Below, piece by piece: positions 40,287-48,221 of a stretch of 64,000 bases of DNA (positions within the stretch are counted from its first letter, which is position 1; each line of letters begins with the position of its first letter). The notes below the pieces were generated by a model. That model had not been told where the DNA came from and searched no databases. It was given only the letters and a program-made list of their open reading frames with translations. The DNA is from Pseudomonas abietaniphila (GTDB lineage Bacteria; Pseudomonadota; Gammaproteobacteria; Pseudomonadales; Pseudomonadaceae). The stretch is taken from the NCBI RefSeq assembly GCF_039697315.1, contig NZ_CP155619.1, forward strand, positions 558,001 to 622,000, read 5' to 3'. A program made the position numbers and the translations under genes.

Positions 40287-42335
40287 TTGGACAAGACGGC
40301 CCAACGCGAAGAGCGGTTCCGGACCATTCTGGAAACGATCGAGGCCGCGTTTGCCATCGTTCAGGTCAAGTACGACGCTGACGACCGCCCGATCGATTAC
40401 CGCTTCGTCGAGGCCAACCCCGCCTTTGAAAGACAGGCCGGGGTCAACCTTCGGGGCAAATGGGTCACCGAATTTGCGCCTGATCTGGAGGACTTCTGGT
40501 TCCAGACTTACGGCCACGTCGCCAAGACCGGCGAACCCGCCAACTTCGAGAACTACGCCAGCCACTTCGAACGCTGGTTCGACGTAAAGGCCATTCAGGT
40601 CGGTAACCCGGCCGACCGGCAGATTGCGATCTTCTTCAGCGATGTCACCGAGCGGCGGGATGCACAAGAGCGTCTTCGGATCAGTGAGGCACTTGCCCGG
40701 GAAAACGTCGAGCGCGTGCAACTTGCCCTGGCGGCCGGCGCAATCATCGGCACCTGGCACTGGGATCTGCCCACTGACCGTTTTACCGTAGACAAAGCTT
40801 TCGCTCAGGCGTTTGGCATGGACCCGGCATTGGGCCACGAGGGTCTGAGCCTTGAACAGATAATCGCCACCGTTCACCCCGAGGACAGAGATCCTCTGAA
40901 AACCGCCATGACCGAGGCTATCGATCGCGGCGGTGCGTACGCTCACCAGTACCGTGTTCGGCGCGCTGACGGTCGTTACTACTGGATCGAAGCAAACGGC
41001 CGGGTTGAGCAGGCTGACGATGGCACCCCGCTGCGTTTTCCCGGTGTGCTCATCGACGTGGAAGAACGTCGCTCGGTCGAGCGTGAACGCGACCGCGCCA
41101 CCGCTGCGCTGCGGGCACTCAATGAAACCCTGGAGCAGCGCGTCATCGAACGCACCGCGGACCTGATGCAGGCGGAAGAAAAGCTGCGTCAGGCGCAGAA
41201 AATGGAAGCGGTCGGCCAACTGACCGGCGGCATCGCGCACGACTTCAATAACCTGCTGGCCGGCATCTCGGGCTCCCTCGAGCTGATCAACCAACGGATC
41301 GCCCAAGGCCGGCTCGAAGAAGTCGACAAGTACATGCACGCCGGGCAAGCCGCCACCCGACGTGCCGCCGCACTCACCCACCGATTGCTCGCCTTTTCTC
41401 GCCGCCAGACGCTCGACCCTAGGCCAACCGACGTGAACACGCTCATGGTCGGCATCACCGAAATGGTTCAGCGCACCGTTGGCCCCGGCATTCAGGTCGA
41501 GACCGTTGGCGCACCTGCTCTGTGGCCGACGCTGGTCGATGCCGGGCAGCTGGAAAACGCTCTGTTGAACCTGTGCATCAATGCCCGGGACGCCATGCCC
41601 GAAGGCGGAAGCATCACGATAGAGACGGCCAATCAGCGAATAGACGGTGACATCGCCGCTGCACTGGATCTGCCGGCAGGCGAGTACGTGTCCCTGTCGG
41701 TCACCGATACGGGCACCGGCATGTCGCCGGACATCATTGCCAAGGCGTTCGATCCCTTCTTCACTACCAAACCCATTGGCCAGGGCACCGGCCTGGGGTT
41801 GTCCATGATCTACGGGTTCGCGAAACAGTCAGGCGGGCAAGTCCGGGCGTACTCGACCGTCGGCGAAGGCACCACGATGTGCATTTACCTGCCTCGCTAC
41901 GACGGCGAGGTCGTTACAGACGACGTGGATATCCGCCATTTGCAGGGCGCTTGCGCCAGCGCCAGTGAAACCATTTTGGTGGTCGATGATGAACCCACCG
42001 TGCGCATGCTGCTGACCGACGTTCTGACGGAACTTGGCTACACGGTGATGGAGGCGCCGGACAGCGCCGCCGGATTGAAGATTCTACAGTCCGATGTGCA
42101 CATCGACCTGTTGATCACCGATGTTGGCCTGCCGGGCGGCATGAATGGGCGGCAGATGGCTGACGCAGGGCGAGAAACCCGGCCGGACCTCAAAACGCTG
42201 TTCATCACCGGCTATGCCGAGACGGCCGCCATCGGCAACGGCCCCCTCGGCGTGGGCATGTGGGTGTTGACCAAGCCGTTCGGGGTTGATGCACTCACGT
42301 CCCGCGTGCGAGAGCTGATGAGCAGCCAGGCTTAG
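40287..42335 (+). CDS. Hybrid sensor histidine kinase with PAS domains and receiver
   Basis: At least 682 residues: a PAS-type domain (about 10-125), a PAS_3-type domain (about 145-265), a coiled coil, HisKA with phospho-accepting His near 318 (GGIAHDFNNLLAG), an ATPase domain (NLCINARDAMPEGG, DTGTGMSPD, GQGTGLGLSMIYGF) and a C-terminal receiver with Asp near 612 (LLITDVGLPG). No membrane segment is seen, so it is cytoplasmic. The start is unclear: the frame has no ATG. The TTG at 40287 is annotated, but in-frame coding-like sequence (QEELEAEVIRLRAALD) extends upstream to a CTG at 40230 behind GGGGG. A phosphorelay partner is not encoded nearby. The stop overlaps the convergent GNAT gene. Confidence 0.9.
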   Translation: MDKTAQREERFRTILETIEAAFAIVQVKYDADDRPIDYRFVEANPAFERQAGVNLRGKWVTEFAPDLEDFWFQTYGHVAKTGEPANFENYASHFERWFDVKAIQVGNPADRQIAIFFSDVTERRDAQERLRISEALARENVERVQLALAAGAIIGTWHWDLPTDRFTVDKAFAQAFGMDPALGHEGLSLEQIIATVHPEDRDPLKTAMTEAIDRGGAYAHQYRVRRADGRYYWIEANGRVEQADDGTPLRFPGVLIDVEERRSVERERDRATAALRALNETLEQRVIERTADLMQAEEKLRQAQKMEAVGQLTGGIAHDFNNLLAGISGSLELINQRIAQGRLEEVDKYMHAGQAATRRAAALTHRLLAFSRRQTLDPRPTDVNTLMVGITEMVQRTVGPGIQVETVGAPALWPTLVDAGQLENALLNLCINARDAMPEGGSITIETANQRIDGDIAAALDLPAGEYVSLSVTDTGTGMSPDIIAKAFDPFFTTKPIGQGTGLGLSMIYGFAKQSGGQVRAYSTVGEGTTMCIYLPRYDGEVVTDDVDIRHLQGACASASETILVVDDEPTVRMLLTDVLTELGYTVMEAPDSAAGLKILQSDVHIDLLITDVGLPGGMNGRQMADAGRETRPDLKTLFITGYAETAAIGNGPLGVGMWVLTKPFGVDALTSRVRELMSSQA

Positions 42336-42829
42336 CCTTCAAGGTCCATGACCATTTCATGCCACGCCATCCCGCCGTGGTCAGAGGGCGATGGCTGAAC
42401 GTAGCGGTAGCCCATGCGCGTGTACAAGGGCACATGTTGTTCCTTGCACATCAGGTGGATGGTTTGCTTGTTCGAATCCTTCATGCGCTGCACGAACTCG
42501 CGCATCAACCGCGTCGAGTAGCCCTTGCCTTGAGAGGCGGGCTCGACCACCACCGACATGATCACCACATTCGGCGCATCGGCCGAATGCCCCACCAGTT
42601 CCTTGAAGTCTTCATCCGACATCACGACGTCATGGGCGCATCCGCTGTTGATGAAACCGACCACATGCCCGGCCTCTTCCAGAATCAAGAAGCCCTGCGG
42701 GTACTGGGCGATCCTCGTGGCGATCTTTTCCAGCGTGGCGGCTTCGTCACCCTCGTAGGCAGTGGACTCAATCTCGAAGCAGCGTGGCGCGTCCGCTGCG
42801 GTGGGGTGGCGAAAACGGAGGGTGGACAT
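42332..42829 (-). CDS. GNAT-family N-acetyltransferase
   Basis: A 165-residue acetyltransferase. The acetyl-CoA-binding motif is VVEPASQGKGYSTRLM near residue 96, preceded by the central strands LILEEAGHVVGFINSG, and YTRMGYRYV near the end is typical of GNAT enzymes. ATG 42829 follows AAAGGAAC at good spacing; an upstream ATG (42853) is less well placed. The substrate is unknown. It is convergent with the histidine kinase, overlapping its stop by 4 bp. Confidence 0.88.
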   Translation of the reverse strand: MSTLRFRHPTAADAPRCFEIESTAYEGDEAATLEKIATRIAQYPQGFLILEEAGHVVGFINSGCAHDVVMSDEDFKELVGHSADAPNVVIMSVVVEPASQGKGYSTRLMREFVQRMKDSNKQTIHLMCKEQHVPLYTRMGYRYVQPSPSDHGGMAWHEMVMDLEG

Positions 42830-42967
42830 GGGTGTTCCTTTCTTTTGGGACATTGAACGGCATCGGGTGAACCCGCTAACGCTAACGAAGACGCCGCCCG
42901 GAAACAACAGCAGTCATCCTCCCTGCCGATCAATCCCAGTCACAGCACGATGCACGCCGGCCCCAAC

Positions 42968-43010
42968 AAAAAAGGCGAACGGCTCATTGCTGAACCGTTC
43001 ACCTTTTTTT
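42968..43010 (-). terminator. Terminator after the ExuT-like transporter
   Basis: GGCGAACGG and CCGTTCACC form a 9-bp stem with one mismatch, flanked by A-run and T-run on the two sides. It can work in both directions. On the minus strand it lies 27 bp after the transporter stop. Confidence 0.85.
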
Positions 43011-43036
43011 AACGCCCTGTGCGCCAGGGCGGACCG

Positions 43037-44458
43037 TTACAGGTCGGTGATTTCCTTATGACGCGGCACCAGGGCCTTCATCACGGTCCAGGCCACCAGG
43101 TAGGCCAACGCACAGATGGCGAACATGATCATGTAGCCGGTGTGAATGTCGTTGATCGATTTGTAGTAGTCGAACACCCAACCGCCGATCTTGGTCATGA
43201 CCACGCCACCGAAACCACCGGCCATGCCGCCGATGCCCACGACCGAGGCAATGGTCTTCTGCGGGAACATGTCAGACACGGTGGTAAAGATGTTGCACGA
43301 CCAGGCCTGGTGCGCCGACGCACCGATGCCGATCAACAGCACCGGTACCCAGAAGCTGATGTAACCCAGTGGCTGTGCGAGCAGCACCAGCAGCGGGAAC
43401 AGTGCAATCACGAACATGGCTTTCATACGACCGTCGTACGGCTTGTCGCCACGGGCCATGAAGTAGCTGGGGAACCAGCCGCCGCCGATGCTGCCGACCA
43501 TGGTCATGCTGTACAGCACGAACAGCGGGATCACGATGGCCTGGCCCTTCATGCCGTACTGCGCCGACAAGTACGTTGGCAACCAGAACAGGAAGAACCA
43601 CCACACACCGTCCGTCATGAACTTTCCGAACGCGAACGCCCACGTCTGGCGATAGGTCAGCAGTTTGAACCACGACACTTTTTTCTCGCCAGCGGTCGAC
43701 GCAGGGCGGGCAGCAGCCTCGGCGGTCTCGTCACTGCGGATGTAAGCCAGTTCTTGCGCGGTCAGGCGCTTTTGCTGCTCCGGCTTCTCGTACAGCGCCA
43801 TCCAGACCGCCAGCCAGACGAAGCCCAGCAGGCCGATCACAATGAACGCCCACTCCCAACCCCAGACGCTGGCGATCAGCGGTACGCAGATGGGCGCGGT
43901 GATCGCGCCGACGTTGGCGCCGGAGTTGAAAATGCCGGTCGCAAATGAGCGCTCTTTCTTGGGGAAGTATTCGGCGGTCGCCTTGATCGCGATCGGAAAG
44001 TTACCGGCTTCGCCAATCGCCAATACAGCGCGCGACAGCATGAAGCCCGCGATGGAGACCGGAATGACGGCCAGCCCTAAAGCGCTGCTTATAGAGGCAA
44101 TGCCCTCCCCCAGCGGCACCGAAAACGCGTGCATGACCGCGCCGGTCGACCAGATGCCGATGGCCAGGATGTAAGCGGTTTTGGTGCCGATTTTGTCGAC
44201 CACGCGGCCGGCAAAGATCATGGCGATCGCGTACACGAACTGGAACACCGAGGCAATGTTGGCGTAGTCGGTGTTGCTCCAGCCAAATTGCGTCGAGAGA
44301 TCCGGCGCTAAAAGACTGAGCACCTGACGATCCAGGTAATTGACCGTGGTGGCGAAAAACAGCAGCGCACAGATCGTCCAGCGGTATTTGCCGACGGCCT
44401 TGCTGATCACGGCAGACTGACTGACGCTTTGCGGATGAGTGGACTCGTTCAGGTTCAT
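43037..44458 (-). CDS. MFS transporter, ExuT/GudP type sugar-acid permease
   Basis: A 473-residue MFS protein of the anion:cation symporter family. The N-terminus RWTICALLFFATTVNYLDRQ is the classic ExuT/GudP signature, and GEAGNFPIAIKATAEYFPKKERSFATG carries the family motif in helix 4. Substrates of close families are hexuronates, glucarate, galactarate or related sugar acids, taken up with protons. No catabolic gene for these acids lies nearby. A strong terminator follows, and a possible FadR-type operator lies upstream. Confidence 0.88.
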   Translation of the reverse strand: MNLNESTHPQSVSQSAVISKAVGKYRWTICALLFFATTVNYLDRQVLSLLAPDLSTQFGWSNTDYANIASVFQFVYAIAMIFAGRVVDKIGTKTAYILAIGIWSTGAVMHAFSVPLGEGIASISSALGLAVIPVSIAGFMLSRAVLAIGEAGNFPIAIKATAEYFPKKERSFATGIFNSGANVGAITAPICVPLIASVWGWEWAFIVIGLLGFVWLAVWMALYEKPEQQKRLTAQELAYIRSDETAEAAARPASTAGEKKVSWFKLLTYRQTWAFAFGKFMTDGVWWFFLFWLPTYLSAQYGMKGQAIVIPLFVLYSMTMVGSIGGGWFPSYFMARGDKPYDGRMKAMFVIALFPLLVLLAQPLGYISFWVPVLLIGIGASAHQAWSCNIFTTVSDMFPQKTIASVVGIGGMAGGFGGVVMTKIGGWVFDYYKSINDIHTGYMIMFAICALAYLVAWTVMKALVPRHKEITDL

Positions 44459-44933
44459 GGCATCACTTTATTGTTTGGATTCGGGTGATGATCTCTCGAC
44501 AGCATCGCGAGAGCGCACGCGTGCGGATTTCAGGCTTTGTGGCCTGATTCAGGACGTGTGACGTGGGCTAAGAAGTGGTAGGCGGGACGTTCACGTCCAC
44601 CGAGGACGCGCGACGGGCTGCCGCGGTCAAGTCGTGGGGTACTGCATTGAGCGAGATGAGTGAGCAAGTCGATTTCATGATGGAGGCCGACACTGTTTTT
44701 TATAGTTGGGCGTGATCAGTAAAGATCATCTGTCGTCGTACAACAATCCTTATATCGATTCCCACATCTGGCTGTCAATCGGGAAAAACGTCGGGGCTCA
44801 GACGGAATGGTTCTGACTAAACCCCTACAAAGCCTAAAAACAGGGCAAAGGACGGCGAGAGCTGATGCCTGGGCGATGGCCGTCGCACCCCATCCACTGA
44901 ATACCGTTGTATGACAACGCGTGATGAGGTGGA
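44459..44933. other. 475-bp region between the ExuT-like gene and a small hypothetical gene
   Basis: No gene is supported. It should contain the transporter promoter on the minus strand. The only recognisable site is the GntR-type motif at 44733-44743. The segment 44560-44660 has short GC-rich inverted repeats without an assigned role. Confidence 0.6.
44733..44743. promoter_or_regulatory. Possible GntR (FadR subfamily) operator
   Basis: TCGTCGTACAA fits TNGTNNNACNA, the consensus of FadR-type GntR regulators, which often control sugar-acid transporters. It is 275 bp upstream of the transporter start and no GntR gene is in the window, so the assignment is tentative. Confidence 0.3.
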
Positions 44934-45161
44934 CTATTCCGCGACCTGAACATGGGTAATCCCGACCACTTCCGCTTGCTCCAGGGTTTCCTCGGGGGTT
45001 GCGTCCGCGTTGGGCATGATGAGGCTGTTCTCACTGTCGCCAAAGTGCAGTTGCAACAGGTGCATGGCGGCCTCATGGACGGTTAATTCAGGTTGTTTGA
45101 GTTCGAAATGATGGGTGCGAGGCTCATCGTTAAACAGGTAATGGACCGTGTAGGTATGCAT
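44934..45161 (-). CDS. Small conserved-looking hypothetical protein
   Basis: A 75-residue acidic protein (TYTVHYLFNDEPRTHHFEL at the start, SLIMPNADATPEETLEQAEV later) with no signal peptide or membrane segment. The alternating hydrophobic pattern suggests a small mixed alpha/beta fold. I do not recognise a family. The frame has good codon usage and an ATG, and it is divergent from arsR. A link to arsenic response is possible from position only. Confidence 0.6.
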   Translation of the reverse strand: MHTYTVHYLFNDEPRTHHFELKQPELTVHEAAMHLLQLHFGDSENSLIMPNADATPEETLEQAEVVGITHVQVAE

Positions 45162-45296
45162 AGTGAACGCTCGTGTCGGGCTGATGGGAGGAATGTCGTG
45201 ACGCTGATTATCCTGACTAAGCAGTCAGTTTTTAGTTCAGCTGCTATGTGACCGGGCCGCTGGTCGGGACACTTGACCTGTCGGGGCTGGTCTAAA

Positions 45297-45330
45297 CATA
45301 TGGATAACCGTATATTCGGATCTCCATATG
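45297..45330. promoter_or_regulatory. ArsR-type operator and promoter region of the ars operon
   Basis: CATATGG at 45297-45303 and CCATATG at 45324-45330 are inverted arms around ATAACCGTATATTCGGAT, which is itself partly symmetrical. AT-rich imperfect palindromes just before arsR are typical binding sites for ArsR/SmtB repressors. It ends 13 bp before the arsR ATG. Confidence 0.6.
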
Positions 45331-45343
45331 TACGAGCATGCCC

Positions 45344-45691
45344 ATGATCACCCCTCCGCAACTCTTCAAAAGCCTGGCTGATGAAACACGCGCGCGTGCG
45401 ACGCTGCTTATCGCCAGTCAGGGCGAGCTATGCGTCTGCGAACTGATGTGCGCCATGGACGAGAGCCAGCCAAAGATCAGCCGCCATCTGGCGCAACTGC
45501 GCAGCAAAGGGCTCCTGCTCGACCGTCGTCAAGGCCAATGGGTGTACTACCGCCTCAACCCGGAGCTTGCGGCGTGGGTCAATGAAATGCTCAAGGTGAC
45601 CCTACTGGCGAATGCAGAATGGCTCCGAATCAACACCGCCCGTTTGCAGAACATGGACGGACGCCCCGTGCGCGAATCCGCCTGCTGCTGA
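45344..45691 (+). CDS. arsR: ArsR/SmtB-family arsenic-responsive repressor
   Basis: A 115-residue winged helix repressor. The metal-binding motif ELCVCEL places Cys 30 and Cys 32 in the DNA-recognition region, and SQPKISRHLAQLRSKGLLLDRRQGQWVYYRL is the helix-turn-helix and wing. The C-terminus ends with a Cys pair. ATG 45344 has GAG at suitable spacing; the ATG six bases earlier is an alternative. It leads an operon with arsC and arsH, so As(III) or Sb(III) is the likely inducer. Confidence 0.93.
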   Translation: MITPPQLFKSLADETRARATLLIASQGELCVCELMCAMDESQPKISRHLAQLRSKGLLLDRRQGQWVYYRLNPELAAWVNEMLKVTLLANAEWLRINTARLQNMDGRPVRESACC

Positions 45692-45758
45692 TTGCCCCTT
45701 TTGCTCTGACGTTGCGCCAGAGCGTTTGACGCCCGCCCTACGGCGGCTGGAGCTTTAC

Positions 45759-46229
45759 ATGCGAGTTCTGTTCATGTGCACGGCCAATAGCTGCCGCAGC
45801 ATCTTGTCCGAGGCACTGTTCAACCACCTGGCACCGGCCGGCTTCAAAGCCGTGAGCGCCGGGAGCTTTCCCAAGGGACAGGTGCTGCCCCGCAGCCTGA
45901 GCACCCTGGAGCAGGCCGGTATTTCGACCGCAGGGCTCAGCAGCAAAGGCAATGACGCCTTCGAGCATTGCCCACCGGATATCGTCATCACGGTCTGCGA
46001 CAAAGCAGCGGGCGAATCGTGCCCGGTCTATTTCGGCCCTGCGCTGAAGGCCCATTGGGGCCTGGAGGATCCGTCGGATGTCATCGGCGACGAGGCCACC
46101 GTCAACGAGGCATTTATCGCGACCCTGAAGCACATAGAACGGCGCTGTCAGGCGTTCTTCGCACTGCCTTTTGCCTCGCTCAACCCGCTGGCACTCAAGC
46201 GCGCGCTGGATCACATCGGAACGCTTTAA
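45759..46229 (+). CDS. arsC: Arsenate reductase, low-molecular-weight phosphatase type
   Basis: A 156-residue enzyme that reduces arsenate to arsenite in the cytoplasm. The phosphatase-like P-loop CTANSCRS gives Cys 7 and Arg 13 (Cx5R), and VCDKAAGESCPVYFG near residue 80 supplies the further redox Cys residues of thioredoxin- or glutathione-linked ArsC. ATG 45759 has GGAG 6 bp before it; the frame is open further upstream across the arsR end without typical sequence. It lies 67 bp after arsR and 12 bp before arsH. No arsenite pump gene is between them. Confidence 0.93.
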   Translation: MRVLFMCTANSCRSILSEALFNHLAPAGFKAVSAGSFPKGQVLPRSLSTLEQAGISTAGLSSKGNDAFEHCPPDIVITVCDKAAGESCPVYFGPALKAHWGLEDPSDVIGDEATVNEAFIATLKHIERRCQAFFALPFASLNPLALKRALDHIGTL

Positions 46230-46241
46230 GCAGGAGCTCCC

Positions 46242-46943
46242 ATGTCAGAAGAATTGCACAACCTCGATCTCAGCCTGTTTGACGGTGAATCGCCCAAATC
46301 CCGCGCGAGCACGCACAAACCGCGCATCCTTTTGCTGTATGGATCGACACGCGAGCGCTCGTTCAGCCGGCTGCTCGTGGAGGAATCCGCACGCCTGCTG
46401 GAGCATTTCGGCGCCGAGACACGCATCTTTGATCCATCCGGGCTGCCATTGCCCGACGATGCTCCGGTCGAGCATCCGAACGTCCAGGCGTTACGCGACC
46501 TGGTGCTGTGGTCCGAAGGTCAGGTGTGGTGTTCGCCCGAACGTCACGGCGCGATGTCGGCGGTCTTCAAAGCACAGATAGACTGGATTCCCTTGGCGCT
46601 GGGCGCCGTTCGCCCGACGCAGGGCAAAACCCTGGCGGTCATGCAGGTCTGCGGCGGTTCGCAGTCGTTCAACGTGGTGAACCAGCTGCGCGTGCTCGGC
46701 CGCTGGATGCGCATGTTCACCATCCCCAACCAGTCTTCCGTGCCCAAGGCCTACCTGGAGTTCGATGACACGAACCGGATGAAGCCTTCGCCTTACTACG
46801 ATCGTCTCGTCGACGTGATGGAGGAACTGGTGAAATTCACCCTCCTGCTTCGGGATCGCAAGGATTTCCTGGTGGACCGATACTCCGAACGCAAAGAGAC
46901 TGCGGAACAGCTTTCCTCGCGCGTCAATCAGCGTTCAATCTGA
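46242..46943 (+). CDS. arsH: ArsH, NADPH-dependent FMN reductase of arsenic resistance
   Basis: A 233-residue flavodoxin-like protein with the FMN-binding motif [15 protein letters not shown] near residue 32 and the ArsH-specific W(S)[19 protein letters not shown] stretch (in pieces) near 95. ArsH oxidises organic trivalent arsenicals to less toxic pentavalent forms. Ribosome site AGGAG precedes the ATG. It is the last gene of arsR-arsC-arsH, and a strong hairpin follows 18 bp after the stop. Confidence 0.95.
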   Translation: MSEELHNLDLSLFDGESPKSRASTHKPRILLLYGSTRERSFSRLLVEESARLLEHFGAETRIFDPSGLPLPDDAPVEHPNVQALRDLVLWSEGQVWCSPERHGAMSAVFKAQIDWIPLALGAVRPTQGKTLAVMQVCGGSQSFNVVNQLRVLGRWMRMFTIPNQSSVPKAYLEFDDTNRMKPSPYYDRLVDVMEELVKFTLLLRDRKDFLVDRYSERKETAEQLSSRVNQRSI

Positions 46944-46961
46944 AAGAAGACCGGTAAGTGC

Positions 46962-46987
46962 GGCGCGATGCCTCAAGGTGTCGCGCC
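46962..46987 (+). terminator. Hairpin after arsH
   Basis: GGCGCGA...TCGCGCC with inner CCT/AGG pairing gives a near-perfect stem 18 bp after the arsH stop. A T-run is missing, so strength is uncertain. Confidence 0.5.
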
Positions 46988-47042
46988 CGTGTTCTAAGTG
47001 CTAAACGGGAGCGCGTCTCGCCTGACGACTCACGCTTCGCCG

Positions 47043-47972
47043 CTACTGCCCGACAAGCGCCTGTGCGGTGGCGGCCAACTGAGCGCCGACCCGTTCTTTC
47101 AGTGCGTCGATGAAGCAGGTGATCTTGGCGTCCACGTACTGCCGGGACGTGTAAACGGCGTACACGTTGCGCTCATGGGTGTGGTACTCGGGCAATACGC
47201 GCACCAGTTTTCCCGAGCGCAGATCCTCAATCGCCGAGAATCCCGCAAGCAAACCAATGCCGGCGCCCGCGCGAACCGCGACCGCCATGGCGTCCATGTC
47301 ATTCACGCTGAAGCTCGGTCCCGTCGGCACAAAGGTGGTGGTGCACGCGTTGCTCTTGAGTTGCCATTCATCCCGTGCGTAATCCACCGTGCTCAGCAAC
47401 AGGCACGCGTGCTGGCTGAGATCGTCTGGCACCCGGGGCGCCGGGTGCTTTGCAAGATACTCAGGCGACGCCACCAGCACGCAATGGCTGACCCCGATCG
47501 TGCGGCTCACGTAGGCGGAGTCCGGCAGCGTTCGAGCAATCAGGATCGAGACATCCAGCTGATCTTCCAGCAGGTTCGGCATCCGCTGAGACAGCAACAG
47601 ATCGACCGTGACTTCCGGAAACGCCTGGCGGTACTCCAGCACCGCGCCCGTTACCAGATGGCGCGCCAGACCGGGAACGCAATGGACGCGCAGCGTGCCT
47701 TTAGGCTTCAACAGCGCGTTGCTCGCCTCGGCTTCAGCGTTCTCGAGGTCGGCCAGGATTTTCGTGCAGCGCTCGTAAAACCTCCGGCCCGCATCGGTGA
47801 CTGACAGCCGCCGGGTCGAGCGCTGCAGCAAGCGGGCATCGAGCTGGGTTTCAAGCGCAGAAACGGCACGGGACACGTTACCCACGGTGGAATCGAGGTG
47901 ATTGGCCACGGCCGTGAAACTGCCCATTTCCACGACTTTCACGTACACCGACATATTTGAAAACTTGTCCAT
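47043..47972 (-). CDS. LysR-family regulator, divergent from the aldehyde dehydrogenase operon
   Basis: A 309-residue LysR-type regulator. The helix-turn-helix is at residues 1-60 (VKVVEMGSFTAVANHLDSTVGNVSRAVSALE) and the effector domain begins KGTLRVHCVPGLARHLV. It belongs to the CrgA-like group often paired with oxidoreductase genes. ATG 47972 is chosen because the conserved N-terminus starts there; the frame runs on upstream without similarity. It is divergent from the aldehyde dehydrogenase gene with a 249-bp gap and is the likely regulator of that operon. Confidence 0.88.
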   Translation of the reverse strand: MDKFSNMSVYVKVVEMGSFTAVANHLDSTVGNVSRAVSALETQLDARLLQRSTRRLSVTDAGRRFYERCTKILADLENAEAEASNALLKPKGTLRVHCVPGLARHLVTGAVLEYRQAFPEVTVDLLLSQRMPNLLEDQLDVSILIARTLPDSAYVSRTIGVSHCVLVASPEYLAKHPAPRVPDDLSQHACLLLSTVDYARDEWQLKSNACTTTFVPTGPSFSVNDMDAMAVAVRAGAGIGLLAGFSAIEDLRSGKLVRVLPEYHTHERNVYAVYTSRQYVDAKITCFIDALKERVGAQLAATAQALVGQ

Positions 47973-48221
47973 TCCTACCGTCCTTCTCGCTCTGCCGTAC
48001 CGCTCACGCCGTGGAAATGCCCGGCCATCATGGCTGCCTGCAGCGGCGGGTGCAATCGGTCGATGGCCGCCGATATTTCCTTTGCACACAACATTGATTC
48101 CCTTCCCGCGGGCTCAATCAAACAGAGCGTCCTCCATAGACTCGGTTGCACAGGCCAGCGGCATCCGCCGCGCTGAATGGCCACTGACCCGATTTCTGTT
48201 AACTCTATGAAGGCCCACGCT

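Noticed and set aside
39540..41381. 613-codon minus-strand frame across the LysR and histidine kinase genes
   Set aside because: It covers two supported genes on the other strand and shows no domain of its own.
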